DNA of 64,000 nucleotides from Arachnopeziza araneosa (Eukaryota; Ascomycota; Leotiomycetes; Helotiales; Arachnopezizaceae), in NCBI GenBank assembly GCA_003988855.1, contig QYAI01000013.1:1-64000 (forward strand), written 5' to 3'. Of the stretch, positions 21,467 to 33,851 are shown one piece after another. Numbering within the stretch: the stretch's first letter is position 1; each line of letters opens with the position of its first letter. The notes beneath the pieces were generated by a model. It ran no database searches, was not told where the DNA came from, and saw nothing but the letters and a program-made list of their open reading frames with translations. Position numbers and translations under genes: made by a program.

Positions 21467-24088
21467 ATGGATATCTCCATCGAGAAGAAGTGCAAATCAA
21501 CCGATCCAACAATACCTGACAACCAAGGCGACATCTATGTCCAGCTTGTGTTGTCTATAACCATCGGGTCCTTGGCACTTCTGGGTTTCTGCTTCCTCCG
21601 GCCAAGATGGAAGAGTTTGTACGCTGCGCGCAAGCGTCAGTCCCATGCTGCTTCTGTTCTCCCTGAGCTACCAGATTCCTTTTTTGGATGGATACCTGTG
21701 CTCTACAGAGTCTCCGAGCAAGAGGTTCTTGCATCAGCAGGTCTTGATGCGTACGTTGTGAGTCTAACATAGTCAATTCTTGCATGTGGCAGGATACTAA
21801 ATATTCTTAGTTTCTTGCCTTCTTTCGAATGTCGATCAAGCTCTTCAGCATTATGTTTGTCATAACTTGTGCAGTCCTGGTTCCAATCAATAAATATTTC
21901 TATTGGCTTCCTACTTTCAACGAGCCCAACAACCCGAATCAGCCTCCACTCCAGTACTCGTTGATGGATTTCCGATACGGTATATTCGATGATGACGGTG
22001 TCGATGTCCCAGACCCCAGCTATTTATGGGCATATCTAGTCTTTACCTATTTTTTTACAGGCCTCGTTATTTACTTCATCACAAATGAAACAAAGCGTAT
22101 AATAAAAATTCGACAAGATTATCTTGGGAGCCAGTCCACGAAAACTGATAGAACATTCAGACTTTCTGGTGTCCCAGTCGAGCTCAGATCGGAGGATAAA
22201 ATCAAAGAATTTCTCGAGAAGTTAGAAATTGGAAAAGTGGAAAGTGTCACCATATGCCGCAACTGGAAAAGGCTCGACGAAATGATGGAGAAGCGTAATC
22301 AAACTCTACGGCGGTTGGAGGAGGCCTGGACTGTTCATCTCGGACAGCCGAAATCGAAGATTGAAGGTCCGAGAGAGACGGATCATCCTGCAACAGAAGA
22401 AGATGGCGAGGATGCCAATAATCGAGAAGCGGATACCTTGCTTGGACAAAGCCACGTCACGCCCTATGAGAACCCTCGTCCTACGACCAGAATACGATAT
22501 GGGATCCTCGGCCTTCAGAGCAGGAAGGTGGACGCTATCGATTATTATGAAGAACAATTGAGGAAGCTTGATGATCAAATTGTTGCTGCAAGAAAGAAAG
22601 AGTACACTCCTACTCCACTTGCATTTGTAACTATGGATTCTATTCCAGCTTGTCAAATGGCAGTTCAAGCGCTATTGGATCCATCCCCTATGCGACTGAT
22701 GGCTAAACTAGCACCAGCGCCTTCTGACATTGTTTGGAAGAATACATATCTCCCTCGCTCGGGGCGAATGGCTCGTTCCTGGAGCATCACAATATTCATT
22801 GTCGTTCTTACTGTTTTTTGGCTTATTCCGGTTGCTCTGTTGGCAGGTTTGTTAGATCTGTGCTCTATTCAGACAGTCTGGCCCCAGCTTGCGACATTCT
22901 TAGGTCGACACCAAGTTCTTAGATCATTGGTGCAAACAGGTTTACCCACCTTGGTTGTTTCCTTGCTGAACATATCGGTGCCGTTCTTGTACGACTATCT
23001 AGCGAACTTGCAAGGAATGGTATCACAAGGGGATGTTGAATTGTCAGTAGTCTCAAAAAACTTCTTCTTCACTTTCTTCAATGTATTCCTGGTATTTACG
23101 GCCTTTGGAACAGTTAGTCAAATCTGGTCGGTTTTAGAAGGCTCACTCAGGGACACTACATATCTTGCTTACCAACTCGCTGGTAATATTCAGAACCTAG
23201 CTGTGTTTTACACAAACTTTATCCTGCTTCAAGGTGTTGGCCTTATACCGTTAAGACTGCTAGAGGTCGGGAATGTCGCATTGTATCCTATCATGAAAAT
23301 GACCTCCAAGACTCCGCGGGACTATGCCGAGCTCAGACAGCCTCCAATCTTTAGTTATGGATTTTATCTACCATCAGCAATCCTAGTTCACATACTTTGT
23401 ATTGTGTATAGCATTCAGCCTGCGGGGTATATGGTATTATTCTTCGGAATTATATACTTCATCACAAGTTACTACACTTACAAGTATCAATTACTCTACG
23501 CGATGGATCATCCTCAACATGCAACTGGAAAAGCTTGGCCATTAATCTGCTATCGGATCCTACTTGGTTTGGGAGTGTTTCAGCTTGTGATGGCCGGGAT
23601 TATTGCTTTACTGAAGAATTTCGCTGCGGCAGGAGCTGTCGTTCCATTGATACCATTCACGATTTGGTATAGCTATTTCTACGGCCGCACCTTTGAGCCT
23701 CTCATGAAATTTATCGCTCTTAGGTCAATTAGAAGAGAAAGTGATGCTGATATTAATATTGCTGGTGAGGAGATCGGTATTTACCGCCCACCAGGATATC
23801 ACCGCCGAGCGAGCACAACCATCGACGAGGTAAGAGAAGAGGGTTTGGAATTTGTGAATCCTAGCCTCACAATCCCGTAAGTCATTCAACCATCTCAAAT
23901 GAAGTCACACATAGCTAACAATTTGAAGACTGGAAAAACTTTGGATCAACCAGGCCCAAGACACAAACGGAGGTGTGCCTGCAGGAGATGCTCCTGCACC
24001 AGATCTCGTTAGAGAAGAGAGCGCTGCAAGCTCTTTAAGCTTAGGAGACACCCACATTTGGCGAGATAATGGGGACGAAAATGTATAA
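21467..24088 (+). CDS. OSCA/CSC1-type calcium-permeable cation channel (838 aa)
   Basis: Three exons (21467-21757, 21811-23876, 23929-24088) give a continuous 838-residue frame. The N-terminus has one membrane span (VQLVLSITIGSLALLGFCF), then FFRMSIKLFSIMFVITCAVLVP and a third span near YLVFTYFFTGLVIYFITNE. A cytosolic RRM-like loop (FRLSGVPVELRSEDKIKEF) follows, and then a seven-span block including WSITIFIVVLTVFWLIPVALLAG and PTLVVSLLNISVPFLYDYLA. This is the late-exocytosis-N / 14-3-3-loop / RSN1-7TM layout of CSC1/RSN1 proteins, mechanosensitive or osmosensitive channels of the plasma membrane or ER. The last exon adds an acidic cytosolic tail. Which of the several fungal paralogues (Csc1, Rsn1, Phm7) it represents cannot be decided here. 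Confidence 0.92.
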
Positions 24089-24487
24089 TTTCTATTAGGC
24101 TTAAGGAATTGGCGTTTTGGAAGGTTCGTCGCGATGGTCGCACTTTCCTTTCAAGTTTCCAGTAATCATATACCCACTGAACTCTTTCCTCGATGTACAT
24201 AGTCACTCTTTATTTACTGGTACTATCACCAGTCTTTGATCCTTTCTGCTACGCCTCCCAATATCTCTTTCACGCGAAGGTGACTATGCTAGCCAAATCG
24301 TCTCGGGTTAGCTTTCAAGTATCCTAACATCCTAAATATTGGTCCAGGGAAAACTGTCGTTTCATATCACTCTATAATCATTGTCAATTCTATCTCTAAC
24401 CAGAAGGCCGTCGACAAAACGTCTTCTCAAATATTCTTATCTCGGGGTGTTGCAGGAGCAGAATCGGAGCCTCCTTCACCCCATCCT
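24089..24487. other. Gap between channel gene and F-box gene
   Basis: Probably the 3' UTR of the channel gene and 5' region of the F-box gene. One plus-strand frame is open from about 24300 through the proposed start without an ATG, so an additional upstream exon of the F-box gene could be hidden here. Confidence 0.4.
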
Positions 24488-27400
24488 ATGAGTCCACCAT
24501 TGGTCGCATCAATATACGAGTCTGAATCAATACATATTATGGATGTTGGAGACGCTGCAACTCGAACTCCATCATCGGTATTAGATAAAAAGTCAAGTTC
24601 AAATACCAGCGGTGCGATACTATAATTTTGAAATTGAGATAGCCAACTGATCCGACATCTAGAGACCGAGGTCAGCAGGATTGTCACCCAAGCTATCGAA
24701 ACGAATTCCAAGCCCCCACAAGATGATCTCGATTCTCATGACAGTTATAGAAAGCCAAAGGAATCAACAGCAGACATCGCAAGTCAAAATATAGCGCAAG
24801 GAATATCCAGGAGGTCCTGTGACAAGGGGAAAGAAGTCGATCGTGGACGATCGTGTGAACAGGGACCCAGATATCCTAATCCGCTCTCAAGAGCCGAGTC
24901 TTTATCGCGCAGGAAAGAAGCAGCTATTGAAATTGACGTCGGACCAATTAAGAAACGCAAAATCAGCCGCAGTAGCACACTCTTCAAGGATCCCGGCGAC
25001 CCTTATGGCGCCCTAGATGATCGTCTGCTCGAGCCACTCCCTTACGATTCATTATGCAGTTCAATGTCAGAGGTTCTTAGTGTTGTTACACAAGAGAAAG
25101 ACGGCTTATTTCCATTACATCGATCTAGCACATGGTCTTCGAGTAATGGTAGTCTACTACCTCCAAATCGTTCACTCACGACTACTTTTAATGAGTGTCG
25201 GCCTTTATCTATTGCACCTCCACTGACACCCGAGCCTCTCTTAAACAGCAAACCAAATATTTTTCATCTGGATAGTCCAGCAGATGAATCCTCCTTCACA
25301 TTGGGTACTTCTTCTGCTGTACACATCAGCACGTTTAAGGACGCTCCACTCCCATCTTCATCTTTTGGAACAAAATTTCCAACGGAGATATTGCAACAAG
25401 TCTACTACTATCTTTTCCCGGCGGATTTCAATGCGGCTCGTCACAGTTGTCGACTATGGTATCTCAATAGTCTCAATAGCAAATTGCTTGGTGTCATGTT
25501 GAAGCGTGCAGGCTTCTCTAGGAGTTGTTTAATTGATGAGTCACTTGATACATCTTGTAGTTCGAGATCTTCTGCAAGCAAAGAATGGCTCATGAGTAAA
25601 TATATCTCTCGTGAGTGTGCTCTCGGACCAGATTGGACTGGCAATGGTGTATGCGAGGGAGTAGCCGGTCTTACTGGAGCTTTGAAGAAGTCCTCATTCG
25701 TGCAAACCTCGAGCACCGACTTCACTGAGCTCGCAATACATTACCCCGGTCCGAATTCAGCGGGAACAATCTTTACTGTTAGTAGTTGTGGGCGATTCTT
25801 GATGGCCGCAAACGGATGTCTCGCCTACATCTATGAACTGAATCGCGAAGCGCCAAATACTGCGAAAATATCCTCTGGATGTTTGAAACCGGTCACAAGT
25901 ATTATTTGCCCACGAAGAGTACTGGCCAGTTCCATGGATACGTCATCACATCGCTATGCAATTGCCATTCTTATGGAAGGTCGAATGGGACTTGTCTGCG
26001 ATATCAGCGCACTCAACCTTTCGACGAGGCCACAGTCGAAGTCGAATGGTAGTCAGCGCTCAAATAATCGTGGAAAGTATGGAGTAGAAAACGAAACAAC
26101 CAGCCAGCTATGTGGTGTGTCCTTCCTCGATCGCGATTCACTTAACAACTCGACATCAGCTACTGGTCCTAGTCAGCGGGCGGTTATGTTTTCTGGGGTC
26201 GCTGCTTCACGATCAGAATTGAATCAGGTAGAAGACAACTGCTGGCAAGATATATCCAATAATGAGGCCCCTGAAGCATCACATACGGCAGGGCCAAGTT
26301 CATGTCAAGCCACACATCCTCGACCCTCAATTACTGATCCGGAAGATCGTTTCCTTGACTCCATTGAGTTTAACGGAGAAGGAATTAATGCAAATAATTT
26401 ATCAATGCCAGTTGAAACAGCTTCGCGTTCACTCTATCGTCACCTTTGCTCTGAAGACGATCCACCTCGCTCTGTAGCTATCTGTCCTCAAAGACGGTGT
26501 GTCGCCTTTGGTTGCTCATCAGGTATTGAACTACACTGGATAGATGCATTAACAGGCCAAGATTTGAACAGATGGTTTCCCCTCACTGCTCCAAGCGATT
26601 TCTTGTACTTCTTGCCACCTAGGAGGAGCATCGACTCTGCCAAAAAGTTAAGACTGATCAGCAGCGCGTCTAAACCAGGTGAGCGAGCTGCGATCGCCGA
26701 TCGATCTTTCGGAGGTCGCACTCGAAGCAGCCCATTCTGGGAAACACTGGGGGCAGAGCCTAATGATGGTGCTGATTTGGATGCCTGTGGGATTTTGACA
26801 AGACTGAGGAGCGAGGCTCGGAGAAGCCTTCTGACCGGTCGCATGGATACGTCCGATCATTATAAAGCGATCCCTCTCAGTGACGGGTATCATATCCTCT
26901 TCACAGATCCTTCAACGGGCTTTTTGTGCTTAGGTAGTGACGCGCCAGTAGGAGGGCCAACCAAATTGCTACGCAAAGTATGGTTTCAGGGGCCAAGTGG
27001 CATGGGAAGTCCAGTTCAATATGCTGGTGCTTCAGATATGAGTCTAGGAGTGAGAGTTGTCGCTGCCTTTGGACTGGGTATTAGGCAAAGTATTTGGCTT
27101 TTTTCGATTCCTCGAGATATCTTTGCTGCAAATCAGAACGATCAAACTGTATACCCTTTATCGTCTTGGGCAAACCTTAACTCAAGCCAGGATACTAAAT
27201 GTAACGAATGGGTAAATTGGTGTCCAGATGATGGACTACAAGAATGGCGGAGCCATGCTTATGATCCTATCCCAGGTGTCCTTCCTCGAACCATATGGCC
27301 GGTTAAGATAAGAGGTCAGATGATCGGCAATTGCGACGGCCTTGTTGACCTGGCAATTGACTCAGGTCCTTGTATGACCATCTGGGCGTTTAGCAATAGG

Positions 27401-27934
27401 GGTTTGGCTTTGACTTGGAAGCTGGATGACGGTCGTTATAAGGCCTCCAAGAAAAACTTGATCATGCGGGATGGGACGGTGCGAAATGAAGATAGCGATG
27501 GAAACTATGAGATGCCAGATATTTCTAACATTGAGTCTGCTGACCCTACTCGAATCGCCCTGGCTTCCAAATCAGATTCTTTTGATGGAAGTGCGTCTTT
27601 CATGTCAAGTTCCAACATAGGTTCCACACAGATCCCAAACCGCCAATACCCCGAACTCCACACGTATGATAGTGATGGAGATGTTGTCATGCAAGATTTC
27701 TCCAATTATAATTTCGAGAGTGATGTAGATAGAGATATCATCATGCAAGATGTCTTCTATAACCAAAATAACGAGACTTCTGATCAAGCCTGGGAAGATC
27801 TTGTTGTGGAACAGTTTGGGGATGACTTGTGGCATCAGAGAGAGGAGTATCTGAGACAAAGCGTCAGGGGATCAACTGTAGGCTATGCTGAGGAGCTGAC
27901 GGGACTTGTCAGAATTGATATCGAGATTCAATGA
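24488..27934 (+). CDS. Large F-box protein (over 1,050 aa)
   Basis: The main exon is open from about 24650 to 27934, well upstream of the ATG at 25064. The 5' end is unresolved: an ATG at 24488 starts MSPPLVASIYESES, and an intron near 24580-24645 would be needed to join the frame, with no fully canonical donor. An F-box lies near 25376-25520 (FPTEILQQVYYYLFPADF then HSCRLWYL), pointing to an SCF ubiquitin-ligase receptor. A basic KRK motif (IKKRKISRSS) precedes it. The remaining 800 residues look like beta-propeller strands (FTVSSCGRFLMAANG, RCVAFGCSSGIELHWI, FTDPSTGFLCLGSDAP, WAFSNRGLALTWKL), which may form the substrate-binding domain. The C-terminus is acidic with a repeated GD(V)VMQDFSNY / DIIMQDVFYN motif. 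The target is unknown. Confidence 0.75.
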
Positions 27935-28883
27935 GGTTCGGAGACTTCGGGATGGTCTCAACTATAGATAAATTGTGTTGATTACCAAACAAGAATGGAT
28001 ACAAAATAATCAACCGATTCATGAAATACTTCAACTTGTTTGCTGCTACGACTTTCGAGATTGTTCCACCTCAAAAACATATCCTTTTGAACCCATCACC
28101 TACCTCGCTTACTTGTTGTGCAAAGAAAATATCAACAAGCGAGACCAAAAAAAGTATCAAAATGAGTAATAGTGAAATCAACGACAAATGATCATATCCA
28201 ACCAAATAAAAAGGGAGCAAAAAGGTTAGTCACCCCTATGACCCAAGCGCGCAAACTATCTTGGAGGAGTGGACTTAGTCCTTTCAACCACCCTCATCAT
28301 GCCTGTTTTCTTAGAATTGGAACTTGCGCAGCTGTACTAAGGCAGGGAGACCAGATGTAATCAGGCAGTTGGACAAAACCGACCTATTTATTTATTTAAG
28401 GCAGCCAGGAAGAAGGACGCGTTTTGGTTAGCGGGCCGGGATGAAGTCGGAGTGAAAGGCCGCTGCTCGGGACAGTGGGATTTGATATCTCCCGGATTCA
28501 GGTGTGCCTTTTGATGCACGAGGTACATTTTATAGATTAACTTACTCTTGAGAGGTTTAGATTGATCTTGGGCAGTGTTGAGAGGGAGAGGAGGAGGATT
28601 GGGTGCTGCTTGGAGGTTCTTGCTTGATCGGATAGCGCTCTAGAGAAATCATCACCTTGAATCTTGATGGAATTATTGGTTTCGAACAAGAAATTTACTC
28701 TATTTTAGATTAAAGCTTGTTTTCCAACGAGTTCTTGAGAAGTTATCATAGTTTTCTTTTAGATCTAATACATTTTTGTGCGGTTCCTTCACTCCAGATC
28801 CTCAAGAAATTCTCTAGCCAACAACAGTACCTATTTAATTGTTCAATGCAGCTTCAAGATACTACTTACAACCTTCACGGCTT
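27935..28883. other. Intergenic, nothing recognised
   Basis: The 3' region of the F-box gene followed by AT-rich sequence. Short open frames lack domains. A ttatttatttaaggcag motif near 28387 is unremarkable. Confidence 0.5.
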
Positions 28884-29201
28884 TTAAAATTCATCAATTT
28901 GCCTTTGAGCACTCCGAGTACTATCATAGTTTTTCTCGAGAAATAAGATGAGTCCCTCCGCTGAGCCTTCATTTGGAGCCAAGATCTCGTAGGACCTACA
29001 TTCAGCATTCTTAAACCTTGGAGATCCTACAAGGCTTATGATTAGACTTACATAGCCGATAATAGCAATCCTAATATCATCAGAGCTTTGAGAAATAACA
29101 GAGACATCAATAGATTTCCAGCCCGTCATGCTTGCTGGTACAACTTTAGCCAACATCCCGCAACAATTTCTTTGCGCCCCCAACTCTGAGGTCGTAATCA
29201 T
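28884..29201 (-). pseudogene. Decayed phosphoglycerate-mutase-fold gene fragment
   Basis: The frame contains DIRIAIIGYVSLIISLVG followed by FKNAECRSYEI. The intact neighbour at 30.3-31.1 kb has, in the same order, DIVIVVVTHGSFLMGLT and FYNAEFRSYEF, with GWKSIDVSV against TWKGIKVGG just before. The catalytic His of the THG motif is replaced in the relic (IGYV). The upstream part of the fold, including the RHG/RHA motif, was not found nearby in any frame. This looks like a decayed tandem duplicate about 1.3 kb away. An alternative is a diverged paralogue with unseen exons, since the similarity is a by-eye comparison of about 40 residues. Confidence 0.5.
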
Positions 29202-29209
29202 CAGAATCT

Positions 29210-29509
29210 TTATCGCTCTCTGAATCCTAAACCCTCTGCGAGTATAGAGAACTCAGGTTCGGTAATTTCATTCGAAGAAAGACATTCCACTTGGCTTGTA
29301 CTACACTTGAGCCTGTACACGCGGCGCAGCCTCCATATTTTCTGATATAGGTGTATAGTATTATCTTGGGATTCTTGAGACAGGAGCTCTCGGTGACCTA
29401 TAAGAAAAGTTTGTAAGGTGCGAGACAGGGATGAAAAAATAGGATTACCACGCTGTTTCCATTCGAGCTTTGGAGAAATTGGCTGGGAGGTTTCGGGTTT
29501 GATCTTCAT
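29210..29509 (-). CDS. Possible two-exon small protein (82 aa), unrecognised
   Basis: ATG at 29509, exon 1 to 29449, donor GTAATC, acceptor TTATAG, exon 2 29397-29210: the spliced frame is open and divisible by three (MKIKPETSQPISPKLEWKQR ... GLGFRER). The product is basic and polar with no known domain. It lies immediately upstream of the mutase-fold relic on the same strand, so it could be the rebuilt 5' part of that decayed gene. Support is only the in-phase intron and plausible composition. Confidence 0.3.
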   Translation of the reverse strand: MKIKPETSQPISPKLEWKQRGNPIFSSLSRTLQTFLIGHRELLSQESQDNTIHLYQKIWRLRRVYRLKCSTSQVECLSSNEITEPEFSILAEGLGFRER

Positions 29510-30262
29510 TTTGCGGAGTGAAAACAGGATCTAAGGTGTCGAATTAATGTGATGGGTGGTCATGTGTGACAACAGGTAGTAGAAAGCCTAAAAATTTGTG
29601 ATTAATGGGAATTGAGGAAAGTAGGTGTTGAAGAATCTTACCTCTACGTGGCGAATGATGTGATAGGTGACTTGACGATCTTCTAACTCCACTGGATCCA
29701 TCTTCCGAGCTTATGACGTGGCTGAAGCTGTTATTGTGATCGCAGATCACAGAGGTAATTGTGATGAATTGAAGATGGAGATAGTGGTGAGTCTCCAAGA
29801 TCGCGTTGTTTTATCTACCTACTTCGCATCAAGGCGCGGTATGTTTACATTCGGCCATTTGAGTCTCCGACAATAAATCACCACCTCTCGACAGCAGTAT
29901 TTTTCTTACTCGTGCACCTTCATCTTGGATTCTGAGAATACTTTTTGCTATGGTTTTGTAGGAATATAAGAAATGGTAGATTTGCTAAAAATTTAGATTT
30001 ATTCTCAAGATAGACGATTTTCACCGTGCAGAGCAACGATTTCCCTCCGTCTAAAGTTTATTTATCAAAATGTCTCTCGAGTACCATTTGCACTCAAATC
30101 TGTAGATAACATGAAGAATAGGGTTTAAGTTCCTCCTGGTTCCACTCTATTTGCATTTTCTGTTCAATTTGAAGCTAAGATATCTCTCGCTGTTGCTTTC
30201 TATCTCGAGTATCTGTACAAAGCCCGTTCTGAACATATACCTGAGTGATCTAACACATCTTC
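29510..30262. other. Intergenic with one low-value open frame
   Basis: A His/Ser-rich minus-strand frame (29798-29544) is interrupted by plausible intron signals but has no domain. Otherwise AT-rich, nothing recognised. Confidence 0.4.
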
Positions 30263-31106
30263 CTATTTCTCTTTGGGTTTATACGGATTGACAAGATCGG
30301 CGAAGCGTCCCAACCAATATCCCACCGACCAAACCTCGATCGTCTCCGCTTCTCCCTTCTCCCTCGTTCCAGACTCAACTAAAGGGAAGTTCCAACTCAT
30401 TTGTGTGCAAGCTTCCTCAAACTCATAGCTCCTGAACTCCGCATTGTAAAAAGTATCTCGTTCATCATGCGCCGTCAAACCCATCAAGAAGCTCCCGTGA
30501 GTGACCACCACAATCACAATGTCGCCGCCGGCTTTCCGACTTCCACCAACTTTGATGCCTTTCCAAGTACCTCCCTGATTCTTTAGTAGCTCTTGTCCTA
30601 ACATCCATAATTCCTTTCTGACTCGTTTGTTTCTGCCCTCTCTCCACTCAGCATTCTGATAAACCTCCCAGCCATCCTTAACCAAGTCCCAATTGAGCAC
30701 AAATCCTTTCGTCTCACAGTCCTTCTTGATCTCTTCTCTAGGAGAGCCGATTGACGCAAGACCAGAACCGTGCTCTCTAAGCTCTGGATACGCAATAATG
30801 GGCGTTCCGGCGGGGAGAGAAGGATACACGGCGAGGAGAGCGGTATGGAGGGTCCGGGCGAGAGGAGAGACGAGAATGACGCTTGCGTTCTCGACATTGG
30901 TGCGGATTTGCCGACGGAGGGAGGAGGCTTGGGAGATACCCTTGGGAGTCAGGTCGGGGTCCACTAGCATGGTGGTGCTTTTGATATTGTTGGCAGCCTA
31001 CAGAATGTCAATACACGTTCTAGACATTGAAAATAGTCAGATGTATAATATATACTTGGGCATGTCTGATACACTGGATGATGATTCTTTTCTTTTGAGT
31101 AGTCAT
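30263..31106 (-). CDS. Histidine phosphatase (phosphoglycerate-mutase fold) family protein (261 aa)
   Basis: Exon 1 is 31106-31056, the intron 31055-30998 and exon 2 30997-30263. The short first exon supplies the phospho-histidine motif (IIIQCIRHAQ, RHG-type with Ala), which would be missed if translation started at the internal Met. Exon 2 has LTPKGISQASSLR, SPLARTLHTALL, the acid/base region ELREHGSG and the second His motif VVVTHGSFLMGL, followed by FYNAEFRSYEF. This is the usual order in fungal PGAM-like phosphatases. Length fits the family. The substrate is unknown; most such fungal proteins are broad phosphatases and not glycolytic mutases. A decayed sister copy lies just downstream. 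Confidence 0.88.
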
Positions 31107-33851
31107 TTTCGGTATCGACAATGCGGCGTTTATGGTAGTGGTTTGCTGTGGAGGTAACGCTTCGAGATTGGAGGTACTGATTCGATACGATGCTAGATCA
31201 TAAGCGGATTGAAGTTTATTGACCAAAGATTAGAAGAGAATCTACAATTGAATCAAAGATTTTCTATCTCTATTATATTCCGAGTGTATGAGGCTGAAAT
31301 ATTGTGAAATATTAAGGCAACTGTTCATTTCTCTGTACAGATTCGGGATAACTTCCGCCTTCTGTGAATACGTGTGATAGTTTGCCTTTCTATTGCTAGT
31401 CATTGATTATCAATAGTAAAATTCTAGGGCTCCCGCAGCTAGCGGGCCGACTTTCCACTCGTCACTGTTCTCTTGGAGCTGTCCACGGTAGTCAATTATG
31501 CCCCTACTACAACCCACGAAAATAAACAGATTAAGCGAGGCTTTCCTAAACACTTGATAAGATTTCAAGTGGCTGAATTTTATATGTCGATCTTAGTCGC
31601 GACCAAAACACATTGAAATGGCTATTCTATTGATATTTGAAGCATTCTTATTCTATATATGATGACTGGTTACGTAGGAGCGGTGTTTCGAATGCAAAGT
31701 GCCGCCTCGGGAGTATCTCGCTTAAACTAGGGGGATTCCAGTAGTGCTTAAGAACGCAGGTGATTCAGAACGAGTGACAATTTAAAACATAGGTAAGGTT
31801 ATATGTTTCTTGAAGTTGAGATCTTGAATTTTCCAAAACACTTGACCGAAATTTCTCCGTTGCACAGATAACTTATCTCAATCTCAAGGGAGGGATTTAT
31901 GTTGGGAATAGCAACGTAGAAAAGTGGGCAAATTCCTGGGCAAGATATCTTTTAATAGGATGATTGCTTTACTATCTATCAACTTGATTTTCTAGATGCC
32001 TCTCAAATTCCGCCTTGCTCTCTAAACACCGAGCTGCGCAATTATCCACAAACCCTCCTGCAAGTTTTGTTCTGCTCCACCTCAGCAAGAAAATATTTTG
32101 CCCAGATACTAAATTCATAGCTTCTATATTCGGTGTTGACAAAAAATTTATCTTTTTCGCCACTCACCATCGACTTCCATATCTCTCCTCCGTCTAAGTT
32201 AGACTAGAGGCAAGCGAATGGAGCTTGGGCAGCATCCCAATTCGCGGAGATCCGGATAAACCCAGCGACAGTTGTCTCCATGGCTCGTCGCGTTGGAGAA
32301 GTACGTTTGTGAATTTATGTTTGGATATTGGTCCAAGGTTCACAACTTGGCGACACCGGTTCTAGTACGTAGGGTAGTAAATAAGGCAGTTTCGTTTGTC
32401 CTTGAAATGTTGTGTTCTGCCTTGTAATTGAGTCAGGGGGTAGAAAATATGTGGCAGACCTGTCAAGATATCTGTGCATGGTGGTCAATATATATTGTTA
32501 CTTTTCTTTCCTCCTGATTGATGTAAAATTCTCATGTCTACTTGCTTGTGAATATTCATCGGAGTTTATTTGGAGGCTGGTGTTTCCTAGGTCCGATTTG
32601 ATATCTTGACTGGGCAGATGGTATCGTCATTGGAACAGGTCTCATGAGCCAAACACATGATGGTATGTTCTTCTCCAGTCCCAAAATAGATGTGGCGTGA
32701 AAGTAGAAAAGCGTAAAGAATCATTTTTGTTCTCTAGGCAGTCGTGATTTTAAAAAAAAGGAAGATCCGTTCATGGTCGGGAGGCGTCGCCTGCATCACC
32801 TAGAGCCTCATTGAACCGGGTTATGAAAAGCTAGAAGCAGATATAAACCTCCCCGGTGAAAGCGATTCCGAATTACAAATGTATACTATTTTCATGAAGT
32901 CCAATGGAGCTCAATCGCGAGATATATCTATGAAGAGGATGCCCAATGAATGGAGATGCTGAAGGCAGTAGCTACAGACACCATCATGGGAGAACAAGAT
33001 TTTCGATTTAATTTAAAACAACTTCATGACGGCTACTTTGGCATCTAACATTTGAGGCATCACTGAGTTGCGAAGATAAGAACCGAAGACATGGCCTTGA
33101 TTTATTTTGATTTAAATTTTCTGTTCAAGAGTTGTGAACACGCAAAGTTTTGAATCTTGAAGCTGTGAAGAGGTTGAGTGGGATCTAAGTCATGATATTA
33201 AGAGGCCTCGATGTCTTTGTGTCCTTATTTAATAGATAAAATATACCTCACTGGTAAAAAAAAAACTTATCCCGGAACTTCTGAGACTATGTACCTAAGT
33301 ACTCTGATACTACACCACGACCAGTCGCGAATTTGAGGACCATTGGCACAAAAATCAACTCAAACTAAAAATCTCACTACGTCTCAGCATTCATTCTATG
33401 GCACAGTCAAGAAGCAAAGTAATCACAATTCAAGAACATGATGTGGACCAAAGGGTTTTATATTTGTGAGAAGGTAGGTACTCTATCTATAGGTCTCCGT
33501 TCAATCGTTTAAGACGAGGACCAGACCCAATCTCTCCCATTAATCAATCAAATCCATCCATCTCTTGATTCCTTCACCACAACAGCCCATATAGAGCAGG
33601 ATGTATGAGAGCAGTCTTTGGTCGAAAAGATAGTCATCCGATAATCTGGACAGCCATCAAGATTTGAAGAGCCCGAGAGGCAGACTCAAAGTGTTCGAAG
33701 TAGTGGAAGTGAAACAGAACTAAAGAAATCGTGTGTGAATGGATCGAAGAGGATCCAAGCGTTGTAAAGCCTTACAGCAGAAGAGAAAGTCATGTCGAAG
33801 TAGCGCCTAAATTGAGAAGTGAAGAGAGGATGTGTTCCAGTCGAAGACTGG
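31107..33851. other. 2.7-kb gene-poor region
   Basis: No confident gene. A possible mini-gene on the minus strand could be spliced from an ATG near 32180 (donor GTGAGT, acceptor tttag) into a 49-codon product ending CLESKAEFERHLENQVDR at 31972; it matches no family I know. On the plus strand ATGGCTCGTCGCGTTGGAGAA at 32281 is followed at once by a strong donor GTACGT, but no matching downstream exon was found. The remainder is AT-rich, with a poly-A run near 33257. Confidence 0.4.

Noticed and set aside
24427..24711. Minus-strand frame of 94 codons at the F-box 5' end
   Set aside because: Antisense to the open plus-strand frame that continues into the F-box gene; no motif.
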